The notes: generated from the sequence alone by a model not told the origin. A DNA stretch of 64,000 bases from Desulforhabdus sp. TSK (GCF_022836495.1 NZ_BQXM01000016.1:1-64000), one strand, 5' to 3'. Shown: positions 32,261-41,515, numbered from the stretch's first letter. Translations and numbers: made by a program.

Positions 32261-34123
32261 TCAAGAGCTCTGGTCCGCTGCAGAGGGTGGACCGACAAGA
32301 ACCGAAGTGATATATGAATCGGCCCGTTTCACATCGTATTTCTTCATGAGGAACTTCTGAAAAGAGGCGATGATCTTCAGGGATTCTTTCAAAATCAGGA
32401 GATCCACCTTGTCCAGCTCCTTCACTCTGATGCGATTGTCCACCGCGTTCCGATCCAGCACGGACCGGGAATGGTGCTTCAGTCTCAAGTCCTGCATGAA
32501 AGCGTAAGCTTCCAGCAGATCATGGCACATATCCTCTCCGATCACATTTCTCGCCTTCAGTCCTTCCAACCGCTCCATGGTGTTGGTCACCTGGACCATG
32601 TCATTGTCTATGGCCAGCACCCTCACCCCGTTCACCAAAGGATAGATCCCGAAGGTCTTCAGGTCCACCCCTGTAATGAGGCCCACAATCCCGGAGATCC
32701 CCAGGGGAGGCTCTATCATGATGGCATCGTATGCCAGGCGCCGGATGGCTTTGGCGGTGATGTGCCATCGTATCCAATCGGTGAGCTCCCGATACAGATC
32801 CGGGTCCCCGTACCCGGGTCTGATGTCGAGAAAAATGGAGAGGTAGCGCACATGATCCTGAACGGGGTCATAAAACCAGGTGTTGAAGTAATCCTTCCAG
32901 GTGGACAGGCTCTGGTTCCATTGGGCCGTGGAGGCCATGAAGCCGGAACGGCATTTTGCGATGCCGATTTTGGCCAGCACCTCGACGACCTCCTGAGCGG
33001 CGCCCTTCCAGTCCTCTCCCTCCCCCCTGTAGACAAGAGCGCTGTCCTGGTCCGTAGCGATGACCTGTTCCTTTCTACCGGAGCTCCCCATGTTCAGCCA
33101 CAGGAAACGATCGGCTGCAGCTTCCCCCAGTTGGGCTTCTATCACCTTGCTGAGGAGCGTGTCATGCACCGACGTGATCATCCTGGTCAGCCTGTAAAAG
33201 CTGAATCCCACAGACGCGAGCTTTGCCACGGATTTGTTGATATTGCTGTAAATATGCTTCAGCTCGTCGACGGAGACGGCCTTGCCGATTTTGCTGAAAA
33301 ATGCCGTGATGGAAGAGGATGGCCCCAGGTGGACCTGGATGTCGTCTCGGGTGACAACGCCGGATACCTTGCCGTCCCTGGTCACGACCATATGGTTGAT
33401 TCCGGCCTTCACCATGGCGGCGAGAGCGTCGAACACCGTCTCCGTCGGCTCCATGGTCTTGACGGGGGAGGACATATGCGAGGACACCGCATCCCTTACA
33501 TCACCCGAAACAACGGTTCTCCGCAGATCCTTCTGGGTGAAGATGCCCTCGGGCTGACCTTCGGCGTCAACGATGACTATGGCGCTGACCCCGTGCTGGT
33601 CCATCCGGGCAACGGCATCTCTGACTGTAGCCCCGGGTCCGCAAATCACCGGATCCTTGTAGACGATCTTGTCGATCTCCTGGACGAGGACCGCCTCCTC
33701 GGGAACCTGCTGGTCTAGAGCTATGCTCTTAAAGGATTTAAAACTTCTACCGACAAACGATGCAAAGAAGGACGAAAAGCGGGTGTTGCTTTCGAGGACA
33801 TCGTGGAACTTATCCGCGGGGATCAGGTAGCATATGGTGTCTTCCAGGGCCTTGGCGGTCGTGGCATAGGGCTTTCCCCTGATGGAGACGATTCCGAAGA
33901 CTTCGCCCTTCGAGAAATGGTCGAGGGGCAGATCATTTTCAAAGAGTCCCACCAGCCCCGAGAAGATCATGTAGACATAAGATCGCGCCTGACCTTTTGT
34001 GTAGATGGTCCTGCCCTTGTGGATCAGCTCAACCTCGAGACCGGACATCAGTATTTCCAGCTCCTTGCTGGAAAGAAAAGAAAACGGCCTGATTTTTTTG
34101 ATGAATTCCCTGGGCGGCAGCAT
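32261..34123 (-). CDS. Cyclic-nucleotide-binding-like / CBS / DUF294 nucleotidyltransferase protein
   Basis: 620 residues. Order: cNMP-binding-like beta-roll (residues about 10-130, ELIHKGRTIYTKGQARSYVY), two CBS motifs (about 150-265, IVYKDPVICGPGATVRDAV and SSPVKTMEPTETVFDAL), then DUF294 with the nucleotidyltransferase signature LWLNMGSSGRKEQVIATDQD (GSxxR-x-E-x(6)-D-x-D-type) and a DUF294 C-terminal helical domain. Such proteins resemble GlnD-like nucleotidyltransferases and may modify a target in response to a nucleotide signal. It pairs with the downstream exonuclease, and lies downstream of an operon with a symporter and CoA ligases, separated by repeat R2. Confidence 0.88.
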   Translation of the reverse strand: MLPPREFIKKIRPFSFLSSKELEILMSGLEVELIHKGRTIYTKGQARSYVYMIFSGLVGLFENDLPLDHFSKGEVFGIVSIRGKPYATTAKALEDTICYLIPADKFHDVLESNTRFSSFFASFVGRSFKSFKSIALDQQVPEEAVLVQEIDKIVYKDPVICGPGATVRDAVARMDQHGVSAIVIVDAEGQPEGIFTQKDLRRTVVSGDVRDAVSSHMSSPVKTMEPTETVFDALAAMVKAGINHMVVTRDGKVSGVVTRDDIQVHLGPSSSITAFFSKIGKAVSVDELKHIYSNINKSVAKLASVGFSFYRLTRMITSVHDTLLSKVIEAQLGEAAADRFLWLNMGSSGRKEQVIATDQDSALVYRGEGEDWKGAAQEVVEVLAKIGIAKCRSGFMASTAQWNQSLSTWKDYFNTWFYDPVQDHVRYLSIFLDIRPGYGDPDLYRELTDWIRWHITAKAIRRLAYDAIMIEPPLGISGIVGLITGVDLKTFGIYPLVNGVRVLAIDNDMVQVTNTMERLEGLKARNVIGEDMCHDLLEAYAFMQDLRLKHHSRSVLDRNAVDNRIRVKELDKVDLLILKESLKIIASFQKFLMKKYDVKRADSYITSVLVGPPSAADQSS

Positions 34124-34163
34124 AATTTCGAATTCCCTCTTTCAACGCACCCCGGGGGAGGTC

Positions 34164-34272
34164 AATGCTGTTGACTCAACGTCACCCCGGTGAAAACCGG
34201 GGTCCAGAAAGTCTTTAGTTCCTGGATTCCGGCTTTCGCCGGAATGACGAAAGTTGGTTAAGTCAACACCAC
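34164..34272. repeat. About 100-bp double-hairpin repeat with inverted ends (copy R2)
   Basis: TGTTGACTCAAC at the left (34169-34180) is mirrored by GGTTAAGTCAACA at the right (to 34268). Inside: ACCCCGGTGAAAACCGGGGT and GATTCCGGCTTTCGCCGGAA. It separates the acyl-CoA ligase gene from the DUF294 gene and may end or attenuate the long minus-strand transcript. Confidence 0.85.
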
Positions 34273-34318
34273 TGCTTCACCCTCTCCGCCCCTCAGGTGG
34301 AGAAAGACTCCTCAATGG

Positions 34319-35875
34319 TTAACGCACATAGGTTTTCCGCAGCTCGCGGTGCAGGATTTTTCCCGTCGCGGTGCGCGGCATCGCTTCCGGCGTGATGAAA
34401 ACCACCTCCTTGGGACATTTGTAAGCAGCCAGGTGGCTTTTGCAATAGTCCTTGACGATCTGTTCGTTGAACAAATCCTCGGATACTCCCTGCTTGGGGA
34501 CGACAATGATCGCCACCTTTTCCCCCCACTTTTCGTCGGGCATCCCGATGCAGGCACAGTCATACACGTACTGATGGCTTCCCACCAGTTCTTCCACCTC
34601 ACTGGGATAGACGTGCTCTCCACCCGTGATGATCATGTTGTCCTTCCGATCCACGATGCTGTAGAAGCCGTCCGCATCCTTTCTACCCATGTCACCGGCC
34701 GAAAAGTACTTTCCTTGGAAAGCCTGAGCCGTCTTCTCGGGAAGCTTGTAGTATCCGGTGAACAGCATGGGCCCGGAGGAATAAATCTCACCGACTTCTC
34801 CGACGGGAACTTCCTCACCATTGGCGCCCAGAAGCTTGATAAAATCCGTTCCCACACATTCGCGACCGATGGATCCGAGCTTCCTCAACTGGTCTTCGGG
34901 CTTGAGCACCGTGACGACCCCGCCTTCCGTCGATCCGTATGCTTCGTAGAGCTGCACGCCCGGGAAGAATTCCATGATCTCCATTTTCATCTTCTGCCGC
35001 ACGGGAGCCGAAGAACAGAGCAGTTTGCGGATGGAGCTCACGTCCCGCTTGCGTGCCTCTTCCGTCGTGTTGAGAATGAGGCTGTAATGGGTGGGAATCA
35101 GGGAGATGAAAGTGATCTTTTCCCTTTCGATGATCTCGATCACCTCATCGGCCCTGAAAGACATGGCCGGGTGAATGTACGCCGTTCCGCCCAGATAGAG
35201 GAAGGTGAAGGTGTAGTACACGGAGTTGATGTGGCAGAGGGGCATCACATTCATGCAGATGTCGTCCTGGGTGAAGCCGAATTCCAGGGCATTGATGAGA
35301 TAGTACGCCGAGTGGGACTCATGCGAGCGAAGCACTCCCTTCGGCTTTCCGGTCGTTCCCGACGTATAGATGAGAATCCAGATATCTTCCGGCAGTACTT
35401 CACAATCCGGTTCTTCGGGACTCCCTCCGCTGAGGAATGATTCATACCCTTTGTAGCCGGGACTCTCTTTTCCCACCACAAAAAAGTTTTCCGCCGGAAG
35501 GTTGACCAGATCCTCCCTGATCCCATCCACAGTAGCTGCAAACTGATCGTGTACAAACAACGCCTTTGTGTCCGAGTTGTTGAGGATGTATTCGACTTCC
35601 CGGCCTACCAGCCGGAAGTTGATGGGGACGAAAACGAGGCCGGTCTTCGCCGTTGCCAGGTACAGTTCCACGATTTCCGTGCTGTTTTCCATCAATACGG
35701 CAACCTTGTCCCCTTTCTTCAGCCCCAGGGACAGGAGGCTGTGGGACAGTCGATTCACCCGTTCGTTGGTCTCGGCATAGGTGTAGCTTCGATTCCTCTC
35801 CTTCAGCGCCACCTTGTTGGCAAATTTTTTCGCATTGACCTTAAAATTCTGCCCTAAATTCAACCAGTGAGCCAT
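34319..35875 (-). CDS. AMP-forming acyl-CoA synthetase
   Basis: 518 residues from ATG 35875 (GGAGG nine bases upstream). ANL-superfamily motifs: P-loop YTSGTTGKPKGVLRSHES, YEAYGSTEG, the hinge region FSAGDMGRKDADGFYSIVDR, and the catalytic C-terminal Lys in PRTATGKILHRELR. It should convert a carboxylic acid, CoA and ATP into acyl-CoA, AMP and PPi. Substrate is unknown; an aromatic, branched or 2-hydroxy acid would suit the neighbouring dehydratase. A perfect TTGACA (35922-35927) and a CCGATATCGG palindrome (35885-35894) suggest its own promoter in addition to read-through from the dehydratase gene 173 bp upstream. Confidence 0.92.
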   Translation of the reverse strand: MAHWLNLGQNFKVNAKKFANKVALKERNRSYTYAETNERVNRLSHSLLSLGLKKGDKVAVLMENSTEIVELYLATAKTGLVFVPINFRLVGREVEYILNNSDTKALFVHDQFAATVDGIREDLVNLPAENFFVVGKESPGYKGYESFLSGGSPEEPDCEVLPEDIWILIYTSGTTGKPKGVLRSHESHSAYYLINALEFGFTQDDICMNVMPLCHINSVYYTFTFLYLGGTAYIHPAMSFRADEVIEIIEREKITFISLIPTHYSLILNTTEEARKRDVSSIRKLLCSSAPVRQKMKMEIMEFFPGVQLYEAYGSTEGGVVTVLKPEDQLRKLGSIGRECVGTDFIKLLGANGEEVPVGEVGEIYSSGPMLFTGYYKLPEKTAQAFQGKYFSAGDMGRKDADGFYSIVDRKDNMIITGGEHVYPSEVEELVGSHQYVYDCACIGMPDEKWGEKVAIIVVPKQGVSEDLFNEQIVKDYCKSHLAAYKCPKEVVFITPEAMPRTATGKILHRELRKTYVR

Positions 35876-35903
35876 TTCAATCCTCCGATATCGGAAACAA
35901 AAT

Positions 35904-35927
35904 TGTGTGCCGGTCTTTGAGTGTCAA
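35904..35927 (-). promoter_or_regulatory. Possible promoter of the acyl-CoA synthetase gene
   Basis: On the minus strand TTGACA (35922-35927) is followed, 17 bp later, by AATTTT. The -35 is perfect, the -10 poor. CCGATATCGG (35885-35894), a 10-bp perfect palindrome, lies between it and the start codon. Confidence 0.35.
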
Positions 35928-36048
35928 GTCTCAATTTTCTGGATAAAGAAAACCGTTCCCCTTGGCCCCCGAACAGGGACTCGGGAGCCAGAAATGTTCC
36001 ATAAGAAATCTTCAGCAATTGACTCAGAACAATATCAGTGAGGCGATT

Positions 36049-37296
36049 TCACGCCTTCGACTCTTCCAGTTGTTCGATGAACGCTTCGATATTCGTCTTG
36101 GTCTGTTCATCGGAAAGGAGTCTCAGGTCATTGAGATCCCCGTTGATCATCAATGCGGGAATATTGGTCTGCGCCTGAAGGCGTTGCGGCAAGCCATATC
36201 GACAATTCGAATTGTTGGGACAGGTTTTTGCATCATGATAAATGATGCCGTCGCAATGGAAGAGCTCGAGCTTTCCCTTGATGTAATTCTCTTTGTATTC
36301 GTCCGAACGGACAATGAAAAGCTCCGTGTAGGCCCTGGCCATGCTCTCCATCGGTTTCTCGGGATCCAGCGCACTGAAGATCCAGCTGCTGCAATAGGTG
36401 GATGCAATCACATTGGCCTTCAACCCCGCAAACAACTTGGAGTGTGGGCCCAGACGCCCCCAAACCGGCATCCCGTCCCAATAGATGCGATACTTCTCCT
36501 CACCGATGGCGCCGACGCCCTGGGCGATGCGCTCATTGAGCTCTTCCAGGAGCAGCTTGTATACATCGATGGCCTTTTGTGTCCCTCGGCCGACAACGGC
36601 AGGCCCCATGAGGGTCGTCCCGTCAAAAAATGTGAGAGGGGAAGGAACCGCCGCCGCCGTAGCCAGGACTTCCTCCCAGAGATCGGAGCACTGACGCGAT
36701 AGAGCCACTGCATGCTTCAACTCATCCATGTCGAGCCTCCTGCCGGCTATCTTCTCGAGGGGTTCGACAAGGCTTTCCATCTGCCCGACAATGGACGAGA
36801 CGTGTGTATCGGTAACCGTGCCAACATTTCGATGAGTCTCTATCCCCACAGAAGGGACCCCAAACTTTCTCGAATACCATGCAAACCAATCCTGCACATC
36901 ACGGCATTGATTGGTGTTGTAGACCAGCACATCACAGCCGGGAATGCTCTCGATGCCCGGAAAAGCCTTGGATAAAGGCGTAACCCCCTGAAGAAACGCT
37001 CCGATGTCGGCGGTCAGGTAGGAGCAAATCTCGGGCGAATACCCGATGGCATTGGCCTTGGGGATCAGCTCGGTGGCCATCCTGGTGCTTCCCAGCATGG
37101 CCGAATGCGTTTCCGGAAAATAGATGAGGAATCCCATGCCCCTGAGAATTTCTGCAGGGCCGACGCTGGTGCACCATGCAATCTTTTGCTTACCCGATTT
37201 GGAGGCGGCATCCAGCTCGTGGTAGTAATCCGACATGAATTTTCCAATATCTTTCGAAGTCTTGAGACGCCTGAGGACAACCTCTTCTGCAGCCAT
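36049..37296 (-). CDS. 2-hydroxyacyl-CoA dehydratase / benzoyl-CoA reductase family protein, single subunit
   Basis: 415 residues from ATG 37296 (AAAGGG upstream). It belongs to the HgdB/FldC/BcrC-type FldB-like superfamily: WCTSVGPAEILRGMGF holds the first cluster Cys, YSPEICSYL the second, and FHCDGIIYHDAKTCPNNSNC with INGDLNDLR marks the third region. In HgdAB-, FldBC- and Bcr-type enzymes two unlike subunits are needed; here only one is present, next to its ATPase activator. That fits either a homodimeric double-cubane-cluster protein (DCCP/YjiM type) or an enzyme whose partner is elsewhere. It should catalyse an ATP-primed, low-potential reductive step on a CoA thioester or small molecule. 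Extra cysteines (TCPNNSNC) are notable. Confidence 0.86.
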   Translation of the reverse strand: MAAEEVVLRRLKTSKDIGKFMSDYYHELDAASKSGKQKIAWCTSVGPAEILRGMGFLIYFPETHSAMLGSTRMATELIPKANAIGYSPEICSYLTADIGAFLQGVTPLSKAFPGIESIPGCDVLVYNTNQCRDVQDWFAWYSRKFGVPSVGIETHRNVGTVTDTHVSSIVGQMESLVEPLEKIAGRRLDMDELKHAVALSRQCSDLWEEVLATAAAVPSPLTFFDGTTLMGPAVVGRGTQKAIDVYKLLLEELNERIAQGVGAIGEEKYRIYWDGMPVWGRLGPHSKLFAGLKANVIASTYCSSWIFSALDPEKPMESMARAYTELFIVRSDEYKENYIKGKLELFHCDGIIYHDAKTCPNNSNCRYGLPQRLQAQTNIPALMINGDLNDLRLLSDEQTKTNIEAFIEQLEESKA

Positions 37297-37308
37297 TTTG
37301 TGCCCTTT

Positions 37309-38103
37309 CTAAAGCTCTCTCGATGGGGCAGGAAACAAATCCATCGCATAAAGCGCCGCCCCGATTGCACCAGCCAGTTGAGGGTGTTCGGAGACCAGGA
37401 TTTTTCGTCCGATCAGTTCCTCGGCCATGCTGACCATGTAAGGGTTGTTTTCCACCACTCCCCCGGTCATGACGACATTTTCCGTGAGAGAATCCATTTC
37501 CAGGACTCTCTGGATCATGGAAAAGAAAACACCCTTGACAATATCCTCCACTTTTTTCCCATTGCGAATATTCTCCAGGACCTCCGTGGCGGAAAAGACG
37601 GTACAAAAACTCCCGAGTTTCACCATGTTCGTCGACCGGGATGCCAGCACGCTCATCTCATCCAGTGGAATGTCCAGGCGGAAGGCCATTTCTTCCAGAA
37701 ATGCACCCGTCCCTGCAGCACACTTGCGATTCATTTTGAATCCCGTGCGTCGTCCATTCTCATCCAGCTTGATGACCTTGTTGTCCTGCCCCCCGATGTC
37801 GATGATGGTGATGGCCATGGGGAAATAGAGATAGGAGCCCTTGGCATGGCAGCCTATCTCACTTTTCGTCTCCCGGGCGAACAGCACATTCATCCTGCCA
37901 TAGCCGGTGGACACGGTGCCCACCATGTCCGCCTCGGTGCACCCCGCCATTTCCAGGGAGGTCTTGAGGCATTCCGCCGCTGTTTTGGAGAAGTCGGTAC
38001 CGGATTTCTTGATGCTGTATCCGATGAGGCGCTTCGACAGGTCAAGAACGGCAACCTTCGTTCTGGACGCACCGACATCGACTCCGACATAGATGGGATT
38101 CAT
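37309..38103 (-). CDS. ATP-dependent activase of the dehydratase (HgdC/BcrD-like, 4Fe-4S ASKHA)
   Basis: 264 residues. ASKHA-fold ATPase that hands one electron to the dehydratase upon ATP hydrolysis. Phosphate-binding loops: YVGVDVGASRTKVAVLD and ITIIDIGGQDNKVIKLD; the cluster-bridging cysteines are in MNRKCAAGTGAFLE and LGSFCTVFSATEV, one per subunit pair of the homodimer; VVMTGGVVENNPYM is the adenosine motif. It ends 12 bp before the dehydratase start, so the two are co-translated. Separated from the ketopantoate-reductase-like gene upstream by about 300 bp of hairpins. Confidence 0.94.
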   Translation of the reverse strand: MNPIYVGVDVGASRTKVAVLDLSKRLIGYSIKKSGTDFSKTAAECLKTSLEMAGCTEADMVGTVSTGYGRMNVLFARETKSEIGCHAKGSYLYFPMAITIIDIGGQDNKVIKLDENGRRTGFKMNRKCAAGTGAFLEEMAFRLDIPLDEMSVLASRSTNMVKLGSFCTVFSATEVLENIRNGKKVEDIVKGVFFSMIQRVLEMDSLTENVVMTGGVVENNPYMVSMAEELIGRKILVSEHPQLAGAIGAALYAMDLFPAPSREL

Positions 38104-38156
38104 GCCTTACATGCCCCTGGTTCGCATTCCTGCTGCTTTTCCAAAAAGTCCCTTCT

Positions 38157-38278
38157 CCGTCACCCCCGCTTGTCTTCTGCGGGGGTCCAGCCTTTGGAAA
38201 GACCTGAGCTCCCGGCCAAAGGGTGCGGGAATGACCCCGGGAGACCTTCAGTGTATTGTCAGGTCTCTCCCGGGCCAC
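38157..38278. repeat. Cluster of GC-rich hairpins
   Basis: TCACCCCCGCttgtcttctGCGGGGGTCC (38159-38187, split by its loop) resembles the first hairpin of the R-type repeats. Next, CCGGGAGACCT (38247-38258 region) faces AGGTCTCTCCCGG (38270 region). With R3 they fill the gap 38104-38409. They may reduce transcription into the activase and dehydratase genes. Confidence 0.6.
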
Positions 38279-38389
38279 AATGTCGTTGGCTTAACGTCAC
38301 CCCGGTGAAAACCGGGGTCCAGAAAGTAGTTATTTTGTTGGATTCCGGCTTTCGCCGGAATGACGAAAGTTGGTTAAGTCAACATCATT
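38279..38389. repeat. About 110-bp double-hairpin repeat with inverted ends (copy R3)
   Basis: Ends AATGTCGTTGGCTTAACG and (inverse) GGTTAAGTCAACATCATT. Core hairpins ACCCCGGTGAAAACCGGGGT and GATTCCGGCTTTCGCCGGAA are identical to R2. Lies between the ketopantoate-reductase-like gene and the activase gene. Confidence 0.87.
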
Positions 38390-38409
38390 TTCCCGGGCCA
38401 TGGCAGTGA

Positions 38410-39372
38410 TCATTTGCTGGGACGCAGGGTGGATTCCAATCCCTTCACCAGCGATTGCAGTGTGCTGTTGTAAGGAGTGGGAATGCCCGCCTGGATTCCG
38501 TACTCGATGAACTTGCCGTTCATGTAATCGATCTCGGTGCGGCGCTTGTTTTCGATGTCCATCAGCATGGACGGCTTGTGATTCCCCGCCGATTTCATAT
38601 ACTTGACAGCCTTCGGGTAATAGTCCCACCCGAGAAAGATGTCATTGGCCCGTGCCACCTGGATGCATTCCTTCATGAGGGCGTCCACCAGTCCGAAAAC
38701 AATGGGGTCCGTCGTAGCCTGTGCCATGGTGAGGCCCGTGACGGCGCAGACGGGATTCATGCACGAATTCATGATGGATTTCTGCCATACCATCGGTACG
38801 ATCTTGTCCGTGTGCTCGGTGGGGAGCCCGCATTCGGTCAATACCCTGGCCACGGCCTTGGCTGCGTGAGCGGATTCCGGTGCAAGCTCCTGTAAATAGT
38901 GCGGCGGATGATGGAACGGCATGACGACATGGCAGGGCCCCTTGAGGCCGCATCCCCAGTTGACGACCCCCCGCATGACCGGTTTATCGCCGAGCACCTT
39001 GGAAACCTCGAGCTCCGTATCGATTCCGTTTTGCCAGCTGATGACATACATGCCCTCTTTGTAGAATTCCTCGATGGCCGACATGATCAAGGGCAGGGCG
39101 TTGGCTTTTACGGTAATGAAAATCACATCGGGATTGTATTTTGGCAGCTCGTCGACCGAGTGGCAGGTACGGGTGACCTTTTGATGAATCTGTTCCGCAC
39201 CCTCGATGGTGATCCCCGTCGTTGCGGCAGGATCCACCAGTTCGTGGATGACGTCACACAGGGTAACGTCATAGCCGCCCTTGGAGAGAAACGCACCCAC
39301 GATACATCCCACCGGGCCGGCACCGATGATGGCAAACCTTTTTGGACTAAAGCCAGGATTTTCACTTGTCAT
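38410..39372 (-). CDS. Ketopantoate reductase-family 2-oxoacid reductase (KPR1)
   Basis: 320 residues from ATG 39372 (GGAAGAG upstream). NAD(P)-binding FAIIGAGPVGCIVGAFLSKG, substrate-domain VWQKSIMNSCMNPVCAVTG with the conserved Lys and Asn residues, and the C-terminal KPSMLMDIENKRRTEIDYMN, GKFIEYG pattern place it in the ApbA/PanE family. In pantothenate synthesis this enzyme reduces ketopantoate, but relatives are D-2-hydroxyacid dehydrogenases. Within a catabolic operon and with a paralogue at 46885, a role in reducing a 2-oxo acid to a 2-hydroxy acid is more likely. It follows the ACT gene by 19 bp. Confidence 0.87.
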   Translation of the reverse strand: MTSENPGFSPKRFAIIGAGPVGCIVGAFLSKGGYDVTLCDVIHELVDPAATTGITIEGAEQIHQKVTRTCHSVDELPKYNPDVIFITVKANALPLIMSAIEEFYKEGMYVISWQNGIDTELEVSKVLGDKPVMRGVVNWGCGLKGPCHVVMPFHHPPHYLQELAPESAHAAKAVARVLTECGLPTEHTDKIVPMVWQKSIMNSCMNPVCAVTGLTMAQATTDPIVFGLVDALMKECIQVARANDIFLGWDYYPKAVKYMKSAGNHKPSMLMDIENKRRTEIDYMNGKFIEYGIQAGIPTPYNSTLQSLVKGLESTLRPSK

Positions 39373-39391
39373 CGCACTCTTCCTTCTCTAT

Positions 39392-39835
39392 CTATTTGCC
39401 GCTTTCCAGAATTCCAAAAGCTTTAGCATCCAGGAGTGTTACACCCTTTTCCTTGAAAATCTCGATCGCCCTGTCGTTGTCGCTGAACCGGAAGATCATG
39501 ACGGCTTTGCCGTGGGAAGAGCCATGGAACGCGTACATGCTCGTGGGATAAACCCCCGCATCCTTCAGGGGCTTCAGGATGTTGGCAAGGCTCTTGGGAA
39601 CATCCGGGATCTCCGCCGCGATCACCTCGGTGATGAAGGCAGGCATCTGCATCTCCATGAGAATCCGCCGCGCGGTGGCCACATCGGAGACCAGAAGTCG
39701 GAGCTGCCCGAACTCGCCGGTGTCTACCAGGTTGAGCGCTCTCAGGTTGATCCCTGCCTCTCCCAGAGCGTTGGTGACTTCGTAGAGTCTCTCCGGGGCA
39801 TTCTCTATGGACAACACGATTTGTTTGAGCTTCAT
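39392..39835 (-). CDS. Tandem ACT-domain protein
   Basis: 147 residues from ATG 39835 (AAGGAGAT seven bases upstream). Two ACT-like beta-alpha-beta-beta-alpha-beta units: MKLKQIVLSIENAPERLYEV to ITEVIAAEIPDVPKSLANIL, and DAGVYPTSMYAFHGSSHGKA to the end. ACT domains bind amino acids. Small tandem-ACT proteins are regular neighbours of phenylacetate-CoA ligase and iorAB genes in anaerobes, so it probably senses an amino acid, perhaps aromatic or branched-chain, feeding this pathway. No DNA-binding or catalytic domain is attached. Confidence 0.87.
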   Translation of the reverse strand: MKLKQIVLSIENAPERLYEVTNALGEAGINLRALNLVDTGEFGQLRLLVSDVATARRILMEMQMPAFITEVIAAEIPDVPKSLANILKPLKDAGVYPTSMYAFHGSSHGKAVMIFRFSDNDRAIEIFKEKGVTLLDAKAFGILESGK

Positions 39836-39937
39836 GAAAATCTCCTTTTTGACGAGGCCCATGGGGCATTGGAGGGAGCTTCGCCCTGAATCCCCCATGG
39901 GTCTTCGCTTTTGCGGCTGCTTCTAAGCGTGGGCCGG

Positions 39938-41515
39938 CTATGCCTTCCCTGCAGCCACCTTCTTTTTATCAAACAATTTGTCGAGCAATTCCTGTGAAGG
40001 CGCTTTGGAAATCAGGCTGCCCCCAAAGTATGTGACGGCGCAGCCGCCGATGAGTATCCATTCCATGGTGCCCATGCCGAGCAGGGCCGGACTGCGGCCG
40101 AATACGGCCCAGCCACCCCACAGAGCGGCGATGGTGCCATAAATAACGGTGAGCATGGCGCCCAGTTTCGTGGCCCCTTTCCAGTAGTAGGAAATAACGT
40201 TGACGAAGAAGAAGATGGCGCCGAGTCCCATGGCCGCCAACCCCATGAAAAGGGCCAACAGCTCGGGCGGTCTTTTGAGAGTCCAGTAGAAGGGGAGGAA
40301 CAGGAAGAGAGCAATCAGCACGTAGCCGAGGCTGAGCAGGGATTTATCGGAGGTCTGCGGTCTCCACAGCTTGATGATATCCCGGGTGACATTGGCGCTC
40401 ATGATGAAGACCATGGCCGACAGAGTCCCCAGTGCGGCTCCAACGAGGCCGGTGACATAGAGCGAGATCAAACCCGACCCACCGATGGCCCATGCCAGCA
40501 TGGGAGCGGCCAGGTCCGGGCCCCACTGCTTGTTGGCGAGGAGGTTCTCTCCGAAGATCATTCGAGCCACCAGCCCGTTGCTGGAGCAGTCGAGCATGAC
40601 GGGAATGCCCGCCGTCAACCAGACCACGGCACAAAGGGTGATGAAATCCCTCCGGTTCAATTTTTTCATGCCCAGGAACCGGCTGACATTGTGTGGAAAT
40701 CCCACGGCCATGGTGACGAAGATGACGGGAGTGGCCATGATGCCCACCATGCTGGAGAAGAGCTGCGTCACTCCGACTTTCGGCAGGGTGGGATCCATCA
40801 GGGCCATGAGACTGGGCTTCTGGGCCATGAGGGCGTCGGATATATTGCTGAACCCCCCGGCATGGATGATGGCCCAGACCCCCAGCACTCCCCCCACGAA
40901 GCCCAGAAACGCACCTTTGACTGCAATGAACCACTGGGTCCCCGTATACCCACCGAGAGCAAGGAAAATCCACGCGATGATGACAGAGATGAGAAGGCAC
41001 CAGAACGGGGGAAGACCGGTGACCGCGTACCATACGGCCCCCGCTGCTTTCAACTGTCCGACGGAATAGATGAAGAGGAAGAAGAGCATGCTGACGGCAA
41101 CAAGTGTCTGGAGAGCTTTCGATTCAAAACGGCGTCCAATCGTTTCCGTGATGGTCGCAGAGCCCAGCTTCTCGGAAAACTCCCTCGTTTTCGTTGCAGC
41201 AAGCCAAACGGTGGGGATGATGCCCACGAGCGTCCAGATGCCGGCGAACCACATGCCCGAGAAACCGACTTTGTAGACCACGGCCGTGCTTCCGCAAAAG
41301 GCCCAGCCAGAAATATACGAGCCGGTGAGTGCGAGCCCCGTCACCCAAGGGCCGATGTCCCTTTTGCCCACAAGGTATTCGTCGTAGGATTTCCACTGCC
41401 TCTTCGCCAGGGCACCCAAGAGGACCGCAAGTCCGAGGAGGCAGGCGGCCCCAATGATGGAGCCCACAACCATACCGGTCGACGGCTCCGGAATGCTCAA
41501 AAATGTTGTGCTCAT
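39938..41515 (-). CDS. Sodium:solute symporter family transporter
   Basis: 525 residues from ATG 41515 (AAGGAGG upstream), with about 13-14 membrane helices: SIIGAACLLGLAVLLGALA, ALTGSYISGWAFCGSTAVVY, and IMATPVIFVTMAVGFPHNVS typical of the SSS family (proline, acetate/pyruvate, pantothenate). The C-terminus is short and basic (LLDKLFDKKKVAAGKA). It should import an organic acid or amino acid with Na+. Its start overlaps by four bases a 39-residue membrane protein, resembling the small accessory subunits of some symporters. Position between paaK and the ACT gene suggests it brings in the pathway's substrate. Confidence 0.9.
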   Translation of the reverse strand: MSTTFLSIPEPSTGMVVGSIIGAACLLGLAVLLGALAKRQWKSYDEYLVGKRDIGPWVTGLALTGSYISGWAFCGSTAVVYKVGFSGMWFAGIWTLVGIIPTVWLAATKTREFSEKLGSATITETIGRRFESKALQTLVAVSMLFFLFIYSVGQLKAAGAVWYAVTGLPPFWCLLISVIIAWIFLALGGYTGTQWFIAVKGAFLGFVGGVLGVWAIIHAGGFSNISDALMAQKPSLMALMDPTLPKVGVTQLFSSMVGIMATPVIFVTMAVGFPHNVSRFLGMKKLNRRDFITLCAVVWLTAGIPVMLDCSSNGLVARMIFGENLLANKQWGPDLAAPMLAWAIGGSGLISLYVTGLVGAALGTLSAMVFIMSANVTRDIIKLWRPQTSDKSLLSLGYVLIALFLFLPFYWTLKRPPELLALFMGLAAMGLGAIFFFVNVISYYWKGATKLGAMLTVIYGTIAALWGGWAVFGRSPALLGMGTMEWILIGGCAVTYFGGSLISKAPSQELLDKLFDKKKVAAGKA

